The notes under the pieces: model-generated
Seen by the model: the letters and a program-made list of their open reading frames with translations, nothing else
What the model was told of the DNA's origin: nothing
The model's database searches: none
Position numbers and translations under genes: made by a program
NCBI GenBank assembly: GCA_937871505.1
Contig: CALMPF010000019.1
Coordinates: 1-64,000, forward strand
Length of the DNA: 64,000 nt
Direction: 5' to 3'
Source of the DNA: an uncultured Planctomycetia bacterium
GTDB taxonomy: Bacteria; Planctomycetota; Phycisphaerae; Phycisphaerales; SM1A02
Shown: positions 50,870 to 58,689 of the stretch, piece after piece
How positions within the stretch are numbered: the first letter of the stretch is position 1
Layout: each line of letters starts with the position of its first letter

Positions 50870-51695
50870 CACCGCGGCTCCTTCCTCTCCGCCTGCACCG
50901 TACTCAGGATCTGCCACCCGCCCTCACGGAACTGCGGGAATCGTCCCATCGTGCGGAGTTCCGCCGGGCGAACCTCCCGAACCCGTCGAGGGCTGGCGCA
51001 GGGCGGATCGAAACAGGGGCGAGGTAACCTCGGGGCGGAGCAACCGTCAAGCAGAATCGGCAGCGAAGATGGCGCCTGATCACGCCGGGCCGTTTCGTCG
51101 ATCACTCCGGAGCAGCAGGCGAGACCCTCCGCGAAACCCCCTCCGGGGGAACCGTCTGCAAAGACCGCCGCGGAACACCCGAAGCGTCGTCCGCGAAGGC
51201 CATCGGGACGCCCTCCGTCGAGCCCTGCGGAGGCCCTTGCGAAGCCTCCGGGCGGGTGCCGTCCACGGACGGCGGCGAAGTGGCCCAGCGTCCCCAGCCC
51301 TCTGCGGGGTGCTCCGTCGTCCCCGGCGACGTGGGAGGGCGAGGGCTCTCCGGCCCTGAGGGGCCCTGAGTCGCATCAGGTTGAAAACGACCGGGCGGGC
51401 GGTACACTCTCCGATTCGCGCCGTGCCGCCCGGCGGAGCGCGAGGCGCGGTCGGATCGGAGGTCCATGCAGGCTGCGGCCAGCCCGCCGGTTCCGCCGGC
51501 CGCGCTTGAGCCGCTCCAGCGTCGAGCGGCTCCCGTCCTGATCCGGTGCTTCGGGCCCGTGCGAGGCGATGCGGCGCGGGCACCGCGCAGCGCCTGCCTG
51601 CTTCTCCGACCCTCCGTTCGGCGCGCATGCGCCGCAGTGCATTCGCCAGCCCCCGAGCTCGCCCCCAGCGAGCCTCTCAGCCTCCCGAGCCTCCC
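50870..51695. other. Intergenic region upstream of rplU
   Basis: About 830 bp with no convincing gene; the minus-strand frame 51080-51628 is Arg/Pro-rich noise. It contains a good sigma-70-type promoter (51381-51408) that would give rplU a leader of about 280 nt. No intrinsic terminator was seen in the leader. Confidence 0.5.
51381..51408 (+). promoter_or_regulatory. Promoter TTGAAA-N16-TACACT for rplU
   Basis: TTGAAA (51381-51386) and TACACT (51403-51408), spaced 16 bp, form the best -35/-10 pair in the window. Transcription would begin near 51415, about 280 nt before the rplU ATG. Confidence 0.6.
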
Positions 51696-52016
51696 ATGTA
51701 CGCGATCATCGAAGACAGCGGCACCCAGATCAAGGTCGTCTCCGGAGACGTCTTGGCCATCGACTTCCGGCCGGCTCAGCCTGGCGACGCGCTCACCTTC
51801 GATCGCGTGCTCCTCATCGGCGTCGATGGCGGAGGCGGCGCCGCGAAGATCGGCACGCCGTACCTCGCGGGTGCCTCGGTGAAGGCCGAGGTGATCGAGC
51901 CCTTCCTCGACGACAAGGTGGTCTCGGTCAAGTACGCCCGCCGCAAGGGGTCACGGGTGAAGAAGGGCCATCGCCAGCCCTATCTGAAGGTCAGGATCGG
52001 CGAGATCGTCGGCTGA
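51696..52016 (+). CDS. rplU: Ribosomal protein bL21
   Basis: A 106-residue large-subunit ribosomal protein that binds 23S rRNA. MYAIIEDSGTQIKVVSGDVL is the standard opening (usually MYAIIETGGKQYKV) and the C-terminal YARRKGSRVKKGHRQPYLKV is the conserved rRNA-binding tail. ATG 51696 gives normal length. The usual partner rpmA (bL27) does not follow; instead a minus-strand lipoprotein gene converges and overlaps its last 66 bp. A long leader with its own promoter lies upstream. Confidence 0.96.
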   Translation: MYAIIEDSGTQIKVVSGDVLAIDFRPAQPGDALTFDRVLLIGVDGGGGAAKIGTPYLAGASVKAEVIEPFLDDKVVSVKYARRKGSRVKKGHRQPYLKVRIGEIVG

Positions 52017-52637
52017 GCCGCGAACGATCCGCGTCTCGCCGAACGCATTGGTGACGAGCTGGCTGACCACCCGACGGACGCGGAGCGTGCGCTCCTCGCT
52101 CGCGATGGCGACCACGCGCCCGTCGAGCATCGCGGGCGTGAGCACGTCGACGAATCCCGGGGTCGACTCGAGCAGGGCCATGGACGCGTCGTAGATCCGC
52201 AGTGAAAGCTGCGACGTGCCCGGTGTCCCCCGGACGCTGACGAAGCCGGCTCCGCCGTAGACGCCGACCTCGCCCGCGGCGAAGACGACATGGCGGATGG
52301 AGGCGTTCGTCGCCGTCGACTCCACCGGCGTGCGCCCCGCGATCGGCTTCCAGAGCAGTTCGACGTGGACGATCTGCCCGGTGATCGGCTCGTCGCCGAC
52401 GAGCGTGTCGATCGGAAGGTCGGTCATGTAGACCGACGTCTGGATCGGACCGACGGCGTAGGCGGCGAGCTGGAAGCTCCCCTTCAGGACCGCGGGATCG
52501 CGCCCCTGTCCGGTCAATGCGACGGAGCCCTTGCCCGCCGGGGCGCTGCACGCACCGAGGGCGACCGCCGCCGCTGCGCCGATCCCCCTGAGGAGCCTCC
52601 CGATGGCGGTCGCGGATGTGGGCCGCGGCTCCGCCAC
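51951..52637 (-). CDS. Putative lipoprotein of unknown function
   Basis: A 228-residue protein whose N-terminus has a lipoprotein signal: basic IGRLLRG, hydrophobic IGAAAAVALGA, then the lipobox LGAC near residue 28. The mature part is beta-rich (SFQLAAYAVGPIQTSVYMTD, IVHVELLWKPIAGRTPVEST, QLSLRIYDASMALLESTPGF) with no family I recognise. GTG 52637 starts one base after the stop codon of the preceding amidohydrolase-like gene, so the two form an operon. The 3' end overlaps the rplU coding region by 66 bp in antisense; the last 20 or so residues may be an accidental extension. Confidence 0.7.
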   Translation of the reverse strand: MAEPRPTSATAIGRLLRGIGAAAAVALGACSAPAGKGSVALTGQGRDPAVLKGSFQLAAYAVGPIQTSVYMTDLPIDTLVGDEPITGQIVHVELLWKPIAGRTPVESTATNASIRHVVFAAGEVGVYGGAGFVSVRGTPGTSQLSLRIYDASMALLESTPGFVDVLTPAMLDGRVVAIASEERTLRVRRVVSQLVTNAFGETRIVRGSADDLADPDLQIGLAMALLHP

Positions 52638-52638
52638 C

Positions 52639-53598
52639 TCAGCGATCTCCTCCCGCGCGCGGCGCGCGCGAGCGGGTGCGCATGCCGCTCGGCACTTCGT
52701 CGTCCGGTTCCTCCTCGATCGGCCTGCCGAGCGGTCCGAGCACGTCGACGTCCAGCCGCAGCGCTCGCAGCGCGTCGCGCTCGACGATGGCGCGGATCGC
52801 TGAGCGCGGCACCGACGGAAGCTGCGTTCCGTGGCCGAAGGCGTTGAGCGAATAGAGGTTCTCGATCGCCCGAGCCGGATCCTCATGGGGGAAGCCGGAT
52901 CCGAAGAGGAGCTTGTCCATCACGCCGAGGGAGACTGCGGTGAGCAGCGCGTTGTAGAGCTGCCATGGCCGCGACACCACGCCGGAGATCTCGGTCCAGA
53001 CATTCGCGTGCTTGCCCGAGAGGACGAGCGCCTCGTCGATCCACGGATAGCCAAGCTCGCCGATCACCAGGCCGAGCGAGGGGAAGTTCCGCGCGACCTC
53101 GTCCCACGCGGAGGGACGCCCGAACTCGAGAATCGCCCCCGTGGTCAGCGGCACGCCGCGGACGGCGAAGATCGGCAGCCCGAGCGCCGCGCAGCGCTCA
53201 TAGACGCGCATGGCCGCCGAGTGGGTGGGATGGAACCCCTGGCACATCGGGCTGACCGCGATGGCGACGAGCCCGAGATCCGCGGCGGACTGGACCTGAC
53301 CGAGCGGATCCCGTCCCATCGGATCGATCCCCCCGACGCCGAGGCGCCGCCGCGGCTCGGCACGGACGAACTCCGCGACCAGCTCGTGCGGCACGTAGGC
53401 GCCCATCGCATCGGCCCTGAATCCGTGGACGAGCGCGACGTCGGTGCAGCTCGAGCTGCGCTCGAGCGCGGCCGACGAGGCATCGAGCCGCACCCAGCGG
53501 TCCGCCTCGCGGAGCCGCAGCAGGCGGGAGATCTCCTGGCCGAACTGCTCGGGCGAGTTCCAGACGCGGGCGTGGACGTCGATGATCCGGTTGATCAT
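52639..53598 (-). CDS. Amidohydrolase-2-like protein lacking metal ligands
   Basis: A 319-residue TIM-barrel protein of the amidohydrolase_2 family by pattern (IIDVHARVW at the N-terminus, GVGGIDPMGRDPLGQV, LGLVAIAVSPMCQGFHPT, VIGELGYPWIDEALVL, LFGSGFPHEDPARAIENLY). Three positions that bind metal in active members are changed: the second His of HxH is Arg (DVHARVW), the His of the usual GHLGYPW is Glu, and the Asp of GSDFPH is Gly. Catalysis by the normal metal mechanism is therefore unlikely, and a binding or regulatory role is more probable. The C-terminal 30 residues are acidic then basic and disordered-looking. It is followed by a coupled lipoprotein gene. Confidence 0.8.
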   Translation of the reverse strand: MINRIIDVHARVWNSPEQFGQEISRLLRLREADRWVRLDASSAALERSSSCTDVALVHGFRADAMGAYVPHELVAEFVRAEPRRRLGVGGIDPMGRDPLGQVQSAADLGLVAIAVSPMCQGFHPTHSAAMRVYERCAALGLPIFAVRGVPLTTGAILEFGRPSAWDEVARNFPSLGLVIGELGYPWIDEALVLSGKHANVWTEISGVVSRPWQLYNALLTAVSLGVMDKLLFGSGFPHEDPARAIENLYSLNAFGHGTQLPSVPRSAIRAIVERDALRALRLDVDVLGPLGRPIEEEPDDEVPSGMRTRSRAPRAGGDR

Positions 53599-53766
53599 GC
53601 TGGAGAGACTGGCTTCGCGGCGGGCTGACCTCCGGGCCCGTCGCTGGCGGGTCGGGGAGGCGAGGAGCGATCCTCCGCGCGGGAGCGCGGAGCATGCCGC
53701 TCATCGTACCTTTGCGCCGACTTCGCCGCACATGGAGCTGCGGGGTCGGCGCTGCCGCGACCACCA

Positions 53767-54759
53767 TCAGTGGTGTTCGTGCGATCCTCCGCACCAACAG
53801 GTCGCTCCCGGCGGCAGAAGCGCGACGGTCCGGCCCGGGAGGTAGGGGAGAGCCCGCTGCTTCCACCGATCGCTTCCGACGATCGCGGCGCCGCTCGCCT
53901 CGGCGCTGGCGTACGCGGGCGTCTCGTCGATCAGTCGCCGGATCTCGCGAAGGCGCGTCTCCGGATAGGGGTGCGTCGCGAGCAGCTCCCACCCCTTGTC
54001 GCCCTGGCTGGCGGCATTGAGGATGCCCAGAAGGTCGAGCATTCCCCGCGGGTTGTAGCCCGCTGCGACCATGTAGCGCACTCCGAGCGAGTCCGCCTCC
54101 GACTCCTCGCCGCGGCTGTACTTGAGGAGGAAGAGCCCCGTGCCCTGCTGGACGATCACCTGCGACGCCTGGATCACCGCGGCCGTGCCCCCGCCACCGA
54201 CGGCCCCTCCGGCGATCCCCAGCCCGGTCAGGAAGACGTTGGCCCCGAGCTGGCGGCCGATCCGCTGCTCGGCATGCTCCGCCGTGACGTGGCCGATCTC
54301 GTGACCCAGGACGGCGGCGAGTTCCGCCTCGGACTCCATCTGCTGGAGGAGGCCGCGGCTGACGAAGATCTTGCCCCCCGGAAGCGCGAAGGCGTTGATG
54401 ATCTCCGAGTCGAGGACGACAAACTCCCAGGGAAGCGACTGCTTCTCGGGATCCTCCACAAGCGCGGCCATCCTGAGGCCGACCTCGGCGACGTACCCAT
54501 CGAGCTGCGGCGATGGGTAGCGCCCCCCGTACTCCGGGATCAACTCGCGCATCGCCTCGGTGCCCACGGCGATCTCCTGCTCGCGCGACCAGTGGTCGTA
54601 CTGCGAGCGGCCGGTCGCCTGGTTGGTCTTGCAGCCGGCGAGCCCCGCGAGGTGAACCCCGCAGAGGCAGAGCACGAAGAGGGCGCCGAGCCGCCGCCGC
54701 AGTCGGAGCAGCGCGGTCCCCGGGCGGTGGCCGACTGCGCGATCTCCCGAGCGGAGCAT
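53767..54759 (-). CDS. M48-family zinc metalloprotease, lipoprotein
   Basis: A 330-residue protease. The lipoprotein signal ends LAGLAGC near residue 47. The catalytic site is HEIGHVTAEHAEQRIGRQLG (zinc ligands His-Glu-x-x-His), with the third ligand Glu in SRGEESEADSLGVRYM. The ordering, including SREQEIAVGTEAMRELI before the active site and THPYPETRLREIR after it, matches the BepA/YfgC-like branch that acts in periplasmic protein quality control, though without its TPR repeats. The C-terminus CWCGGSHEHH is a possible extra metal site. ATG 54759 is chosen because it is nearest the signal peptide; earlier ATGs would overlap ubiE. Confidence 0.88.
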   Translation of the reverse strand: MLRSGDRAVGHRPGTALLRLRRRLGALFVLCLCGVHLAGLAGCKTNQATGRSQYDHWSREQEIAVGTEAMRELIPEYGGRYPSPQLDGYVAEVGLRMAALVEDPEKQSLPWEFVVLDSEIINAFALPGGKIFVSRGLLQQMESEAELAAVLGHEIGHVTAEHAEQRIGRQLGANVFLTGLGIAGGAVGGGGTAAVIQASQVIVQQGTGLFLLKYSRGEESEADSLGVRYMVAAGYNPRGMLDLLGILNAASQGDKGWELLATHPYPETRLREIRRLIDETPAYASAEASGAAIVGSDRWKQRALPYLPGRTVALLPPGATCWCGGSHEHH

Positions 54760-54847
54760 CCGATCGCGGCACCGCTGACGAAGGTCGGTACGATCGCAGC
54801 CGCTGACCCCCGCCTCTGTCGAAGCTCGGGAACCGGCGCGTGACAGC

Positions 54848-55693
54848 ATGAACCGTGGCAGCATGACCCGCGATTCTTCCTCGGTCCCCGCGTGGACTCC
54901 ATCTTCACTGTGCGGAAATCCGCACACCGCGGCCGACAAGCCCGACAGGGTCCGGCGGATGTTCGCCGCGATCGCCCCGCGGTACGACCTGAACAACCGG
55001 CTCCACTCGGGGTTTCAGGACCGGCGGTGGCGGCGCGTCGCCGTGGAGCTCGCCGCGATCCGCCCCGGCGATCGCGTGCTCGACGTCGCCTGCGGCACCG
55101 GCGACCTCGCCGAGGCGTTCGTGGAGGGCGGTGCCGCTGCGGTGCTCGGCGTCGATTTCACGGCGGAGATGCTCGAGCGCGCCCGGCGCAAGGCGCTCCG
55201 CTTCGACTCGGCGCGGCGCCCCGAGTACCGACTTGGCGACGCCCTGCACCTCGAGTTTCCCGGTGCCTCGTTCGACGTCGTCTCGATTGCCTTCGGCATT
55301 CGCAACGTCAGCGATCCGCGCCGGGCGCTCGAGGAGTTCCATCGCGTGCTGCGCCCCGGCGGGCGTCTGGTGGTTCTCGAGTTCTCCCAGCCTCGAAGCA
55401 GGGTCCTGCGCGCCCTCAACCGGGTCTATACCGAGCACCTGATGCCGGTGACCGCGGGCCTCCTCGCCCGCGACCGGGTCGGCGCGTATCGCTATCTGCC
55501 GCGCTCGGTCGCGACCTTCGCCGACCATCGCGCGCTGGCGGGCATGATCGAGGCGGTGGGCTTCGAGGGAATCGCGCAGCGAAGCCTCGCCTTCGGCGTC
55601 TGCGTCGCCACGGTGGCGCGGCGGGCTGCCGAGCGCACCCCGCCGGAGGGCCGCGGCGGAGCGGACCGCGACCCGGCCGCGGGCGGAGCGTGA
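54848..55693 (+). CDS. ubiE: Ubiquinone/menaquinone methyltransferase UbiE/MenG
   Basis: A 281-residue SAM-dependent C-methyltransferase that methylates demethylmenaquinone or the ubiquinone precursor, supplying quinone to the respiratory chain. MFAAIAPRYDLNNRLHSGFQ is the family opening; DVACGTGDLAEAF is SAM motif I; VSIAFGIRNVSDPRRALEEF and LVVLEFSQPRSRVLRALNRV are diagnostic. A divergent M48 protease gene lies upstream. ATG 54863 is an equally possible start. The next gene begins two bases after its stop. Confidence 0.93.
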   Translation: MNRGSMTRDSSSVPAWTPSSLCGNPHTAADKPDRVRRMFAAIAPRYDLNNRLHSGFQDRRWRRVAVELAAIRPGDRVLDVACGTGDLAEAFVEGGAAAVLGVDFTAEMLERARRKALRFDSARRPEYRLGDALHLEFPGASFDVVSIAFGIRNVSDPRRALEEFHRVLRPGGRLVVLEFSQPRSRVLRALNRVYTEHLMPVTAGLLARDRVGAYRYLPRSVATFADHRALAGMIEAVGFEGIAQRSLAFGVCVATVARRAAERTPPEGRGGADRDPAAGGA

Positions 55694-55694
55694 C

Positions 55695-56498
55695 GTGGCG
55701 CGCGGAGTCTCCGGCGCGGGCGCGGCGAAGCCGCATGGACGACCCGACGCAGAGAGCTCGCCACCGGCCGAGTCGGAGCGCCGGCGGATCGTCGCGTTCG
55801 CCTCCGACGCCCGCGCGCTCGCGCGCGGGCTTCTGGGCATGACGCTCGTGCGCGTCGTCGGGGGTGAACGCATGGCGGGGACGATCGTCGAGGTCGAGGC
55901 CTACCTGGGGCCCTCCGACCGCGCGTGCCACACCGCGGGCGGACGCCGGACGCGCCGCAACGCCTCGATGTGGCTCGCCGCGGGACACGCGTACGTGTAC
56001 TTCATCTACGGGATGCACCACTGCGTCAACGTCGTCTCGGGAGGGGGCGCGGCGGTGCTCATCCGCGCGCTCCGGCCGACGGAGGGAGTCGCCGCGATGG
56101 CCCTGCGCCGCGGCGTGGGGATCCCCGCGAGCGTCGGGGAGCGCCCGCAGAGGCCCCGGCGAGCGCCCTCCGTGGCGGCGCCCGCGCCCCGTTCCGGCCC
56201 TCGTCTCGCGCTGCTCTGCGGTGGTCCGGCGCGGCTCGCCGAGGCCATGGCGATCGATCTGGAGCTCGACGGGGAGGACCTCCGCCGAAGCGACCGCCTC
56301 TGGGTCGAGCGCGGGCCTGCGCGGGCGGCGGCGGAGCGCCGCGTCGTGGCAACTCCGCGGATCGGAGTCGACTCCGCGGGCGCCTGGGCGCGGAGGCGGC
56401 TGCGCTTCGTGCTCGCCGCCGAGGCGGCGTGGGCGAGCCGCGGAGGAGGGCAGGGCGGTTCGCGCCGGTCCGCCCCCCGGGTGTCGAATCCCGGGTGA
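55695..56498 (+). CDS. DNA-3-methyladenine glycosylase (AAG/MPG family)
   Basis: A 267-residue base-excision repair enzyme of the AAG/MPG fold. ARGLLGMTLVRVVGGERMAG and GTIVEVEAYLGPSDRACHTA hold the catalytic Glu; MWLAAGHAYVYFIYGMHHC and NVVSGGGAAVLIRALRPTEG are the DNA-intercalating and base-pocket regions; CGGPARLAEAMAID completes the domain. A Pro/Arg/Ala-rich insertion lies at about 145-165 and a disordered tail at the C-terminus. GTG 55695 lies two bases after the ubiE stop, implying co-transcription. Confidence 0.92.
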   Translation: MARGVSGAGAAKPHGRPDAESSPPAESERRRIVAFASDARALARGLLGMTLVRVVGGERMAGTIVEVEAYLGPSDRACHTAGGRRTRRNASMWLAAGHAYVYFIYGMHHCVNVVSGGGAAVLIRALRPTEGVAAMALRRGVGIPASVGERPQRPRRAPSVAAPAPRSGPRLALLCGGPARLAEAMAIDLELDGEDLRRSDRLWVERGPARAAAERRVVATPRIGVDSAGAWARRRLRFVLAAEAAWASRGGGQGGSRRSAPRVSNPG

Positions 56499-56537
56499 CG
56501 CGGCCGAAGAGTGTTCGCCGGATCGCCTTCGGACCGA

Positions 56538-56543
56538 TACAGT
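56538..56543 (+). promoter_or_regulatory. -10-like box TACAGT before the Minf_1886-family gene
   Basis: TACAGT ends 10 nt before ATG 56554, in the only gap (55 bp) of the ubiE-to-AI-2E gene run, and may be an internal leaderless promoter. Confidence 0.35.
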
Positions 56544-56553
56544 CTCCTCGGCC

Positions 56554-57126
56554 ATGTCCTCCCCGCAGGCGCGTTCCGATTCGACCTCCACGATCGACTG
56601 GGTGGCCATCCGCGCCAAGGCGGGGCCGTATCCCCAGCCTGCGTACGAGTTCGTCTGCGCCGGCCTGGAGTACACCGTCACCCGGATCCGCTGCGCATCG
56701 GCCGCGGCCGCGAACCCCGAGGGCGCCGATTCGACGGCGCGGGCGCCCGCTCGGCCGGCGCCGGATCCAGTCCGCTCCGGGGCCCGGGCACCGGATGAGC
56801 ATCACGTGACCGGTCAGGAGCTCTGCATCGGGCTCCGCGACTTCGCGATCAGGCAGTACGGCCTCCTGGCGCCGAGCGTCCTCGCGGGGTGGCACATCCG
56901 CCGCACCGACGACTTCGGCCGCATGGTCTTCGCCATGATCGACGGCAAGGCGATGCGCAAGACCGCGCAGGATTCCATCGAGGACTTCCGCGCCGTCTAC
57001 GACTTCGACGAGGCCTTCAGCGTCGATCAGTTCGATCACCTCAGCAGCCTCGAAGGCGCCGCCCCCGGCGCTCGGACGGGCCGTCCCGCCCGCGGCGCCG
57101 CCCCGAAGGGGACGCCGGGCGGATGA
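56554..57126 (+). CDS. Minf_1886-family conserved protein (Planctomycetes/Verrucomicrobia-restricted)
   Basis: A 190-residue protein of the family restricted to Planctomycetes and Verrucomicrobia. Conserved blocks: AYEFVCAGLEYTVTRI, HHVTGQELCIGLRDFAIRQY, GLLAPSVLAGWHIRRTDDFG, MVFAMIDGKAMRKTAQDSIE and FRAVYDFDEAFS. An Ala/Pro/Arg-rich insertion of about 30 residues separates the first two. No enzymatic motif or membrane segment is visible; the function is unknown in the family as far as I know. It overlaps the AI-2E family gene by four bases. Its presence is the best single taxonomic marker in the window. Confidence 0.88.
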   Translation: MSSPQARSDSTSTIDWVAIRAKAGPYPQPAYEFVCAGLEYTVTRIRCASAAAANPEGADSTARAPARPAPDPVRSGARAPDEHHVTGQELCIGLRDFAIRQYGLLAPSVLAGWHIRRTDDFGRMVFAMIDGKAMRKTAQDSIEDFRAVYDFDEAFSVDQFDHLSSLEGAAPGARTGRPARGAAPKGTPGG

Positions 57127-58625
57127 CGGCGCCGCGGCGCGACGATCCGCCGCCCTCAGCCGGTGGCCGGGGAGGCAGCGCCGGCGAGGACGCGCTGGGC
57201 GGGTCCCGCGGGCCGAGCGCGGCGGGGTCGAGCGCATGGCGGTCGCTCCACGTCTGGGAGATCCAGGCGGTGCGCGACCTGCTCGTGATCGGCGCGATCG
57301 TCGGAATCCTCTATCTCGGCTACGCGATGCGGGCGGTCACCACGCCGCTCCTGATCGCACTCGGTCTGGCGTACCTCTTCGAGCCGCTCGTTTCCTGGGC
57401 GACGCGCCGCTTCGGGCTCTCGCGTCCCGTCGTGGTCGGCGGGGTCCTCGCGGTGATCCTCGGCACGTTCGTCCTGGTGCTGACGCTCTCGGCGCCGATC
57501 GTCGTGCGGCAGGTTTCAAGCCTCGTCGACGACATCCGCACGCAGCAGATGTCGCGCCGCTTCGATCAGGCGGTCCGCAGGATCGACGAGGCGCTTCCCG
57601 AGCCGCTGCGCGAGCCGTGGCGCGGGCTGCTCCTCTCGATGGGCTTCGACGAGGCGAAGACCATGGGCGACGCTCCGGCCGCCGATGCCGACGCGAAGCC
57701 CGACGGGACGGAGACCGCAACGGCGGCGGACGGCGGCAGCGCGGAAGCCGGAACGGCCCGCTCGACGCCGCCGACGCCGCCGACCACGGCGCGCGACGAT
57801 GCCGATGAGCCCGACGAAGCGCTCTTCGCCGAGAGCGAAGACGAGCGCGTCCGCCGGATCGTGATCCAGGAGCTCGAGCGACAGTCGATCGGAGCCTCTC
57901 CGGCCTCGGGAGGCGTCGGGCGGTACCTCATCCTTCTCCAGCGCGGCGCGGCGACGGTCTCGACCATCCTCGGATTGGTGATCTCCGCGGGGCTGCTCGC
58001 GTTCCTCATCCCGTTCTACTTCTACTTCTTCAGCGTGGCGTGGCCTGCCGTGCTCTCGTTCGCGGCGGGACTGCTTCCGGAGCGGCACCGCGACACCTCG
58101 CTCGACCTCTTCCGGAAGATGGACGCGGCGATCGCAGGCTTCGTCCGCGGCCGGCTGGTCATCAGCGCCATCGTCGGCTTCATGCTCGCCGTGGGCTGGT
58201 ACTTCTGCGGGGTGCCCTATTCGATCGTCCTCGGCCTGGTGATCGGCGTCTTCAACCTCGTGCCGTACCTTGCGGGCATCGGGCTGCCGGTCGCGGTGGG
58301 GCTGCTTGCCTTCGATCAGTTCGGCCTCGACGGGGCGCAGCGCATGAGCGGTCTCTGGATCGTCCTCGGGCCGACGATCGTCTTCGTCGTCGCGCAGTTC
58401 ATCGACGGCTACGTGCTGACGCCGATGATCGCGGGCAAGGCGACCGACCTCGATCCGGTGACGATCGTGGTCGCCGTCCTCGCGGGAGCCTCGATCGCCG
58501 GCATCTACGGCATGCTCATCGCCATCCCGGTGGCGGCCTGCGTCAAGATCGCGATCCGCGAGATCCTGCTCCCGCGCGTCCGCGCGTGGACGCAGGGCAG
58601 GGCGAGCGACCCGCTGCCGATGTGA
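57123..58625 (+). CDS. AI-2E family transporter (UPF0118/PerM type)
   Basis: A 500-residue membrane protein with the AI-2E/PerM arrangement: three N-terminal helices (LLVIGAIVGILYLGYAMRAV, PLLIALGLAYLFEPLVSW, VVVGGVLAVILGTFVLVLTL), a long extramembrane stretch, then VISAIVGFMLAVGWYFCGVP, YSIVLGLVIGVFNLVPYLAG, and IDGYVLTPMIAGKATDLDPV, a family signature. The middle holds a 65-residue acidic Thr/Pro/Asp-rich insertion (about 185-250). Family members export autoinducer-2 or other small solutes or act as sodium/proton antiporters; the substrate here is unknown. ATG 57123 overlaps the preceding stop. Confidence 0.88.
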   Translation: MTAPRRDDPPPSAGGRGGSAGEDALGGSRGPSAAGSSAWRSLHVWEIQAVRDLLVIGAIVGILYLGYAMRAVTTPLLIALGLAYLFEPLVSWATRRFGLSRPVVVGGVLAVILGTFVLVLTLSAPIVVRQVSSLVDDIRTQQMSRRFDQAVRRIDEALPEPLREPWRGLLLSMGFDEAKTMGDAPAADADAKPDGTETATAADGGSAEAGTARSTPPTPPTTARDDADEPDEALFAESEDERVRRIVIQELERQSIGASPASGGVGRYLILLQRGAATVSTILGLVISAGLLAFLIPFYFYFFSVAWPAVLSFAAGLLPERHRDTSLDLFRKMDAAIAGFVRGRLVISAIVGFMLAVGWYFCGVPYSIVLGLVIGVFNLVPYLAGIGLPVAVGLLAFDQFGLDGAQRMSGLWIVLGPTIVFVVAQFIDGYVLTPMIAGKATDLDPVTIVVAVLAGASIAGIYGMLIAIPVAACVKIAIREILLPRVRAWTQGRASDPLPM

Positions 58626-58689
58626 GCCCGCTTCGGGGATCGGCTGCGCCGCCCCCGCGAGGGCCGTCGTCTCTGGGCGATGCGCCGCG

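Noticed and set aside
51080-51628. 182-codon minus-strand frame upstream of rplU
   Set aside because: Arg/Pro/Gly-rich with no recognisable feature, and it would cover the good rplU promoter in antisense.
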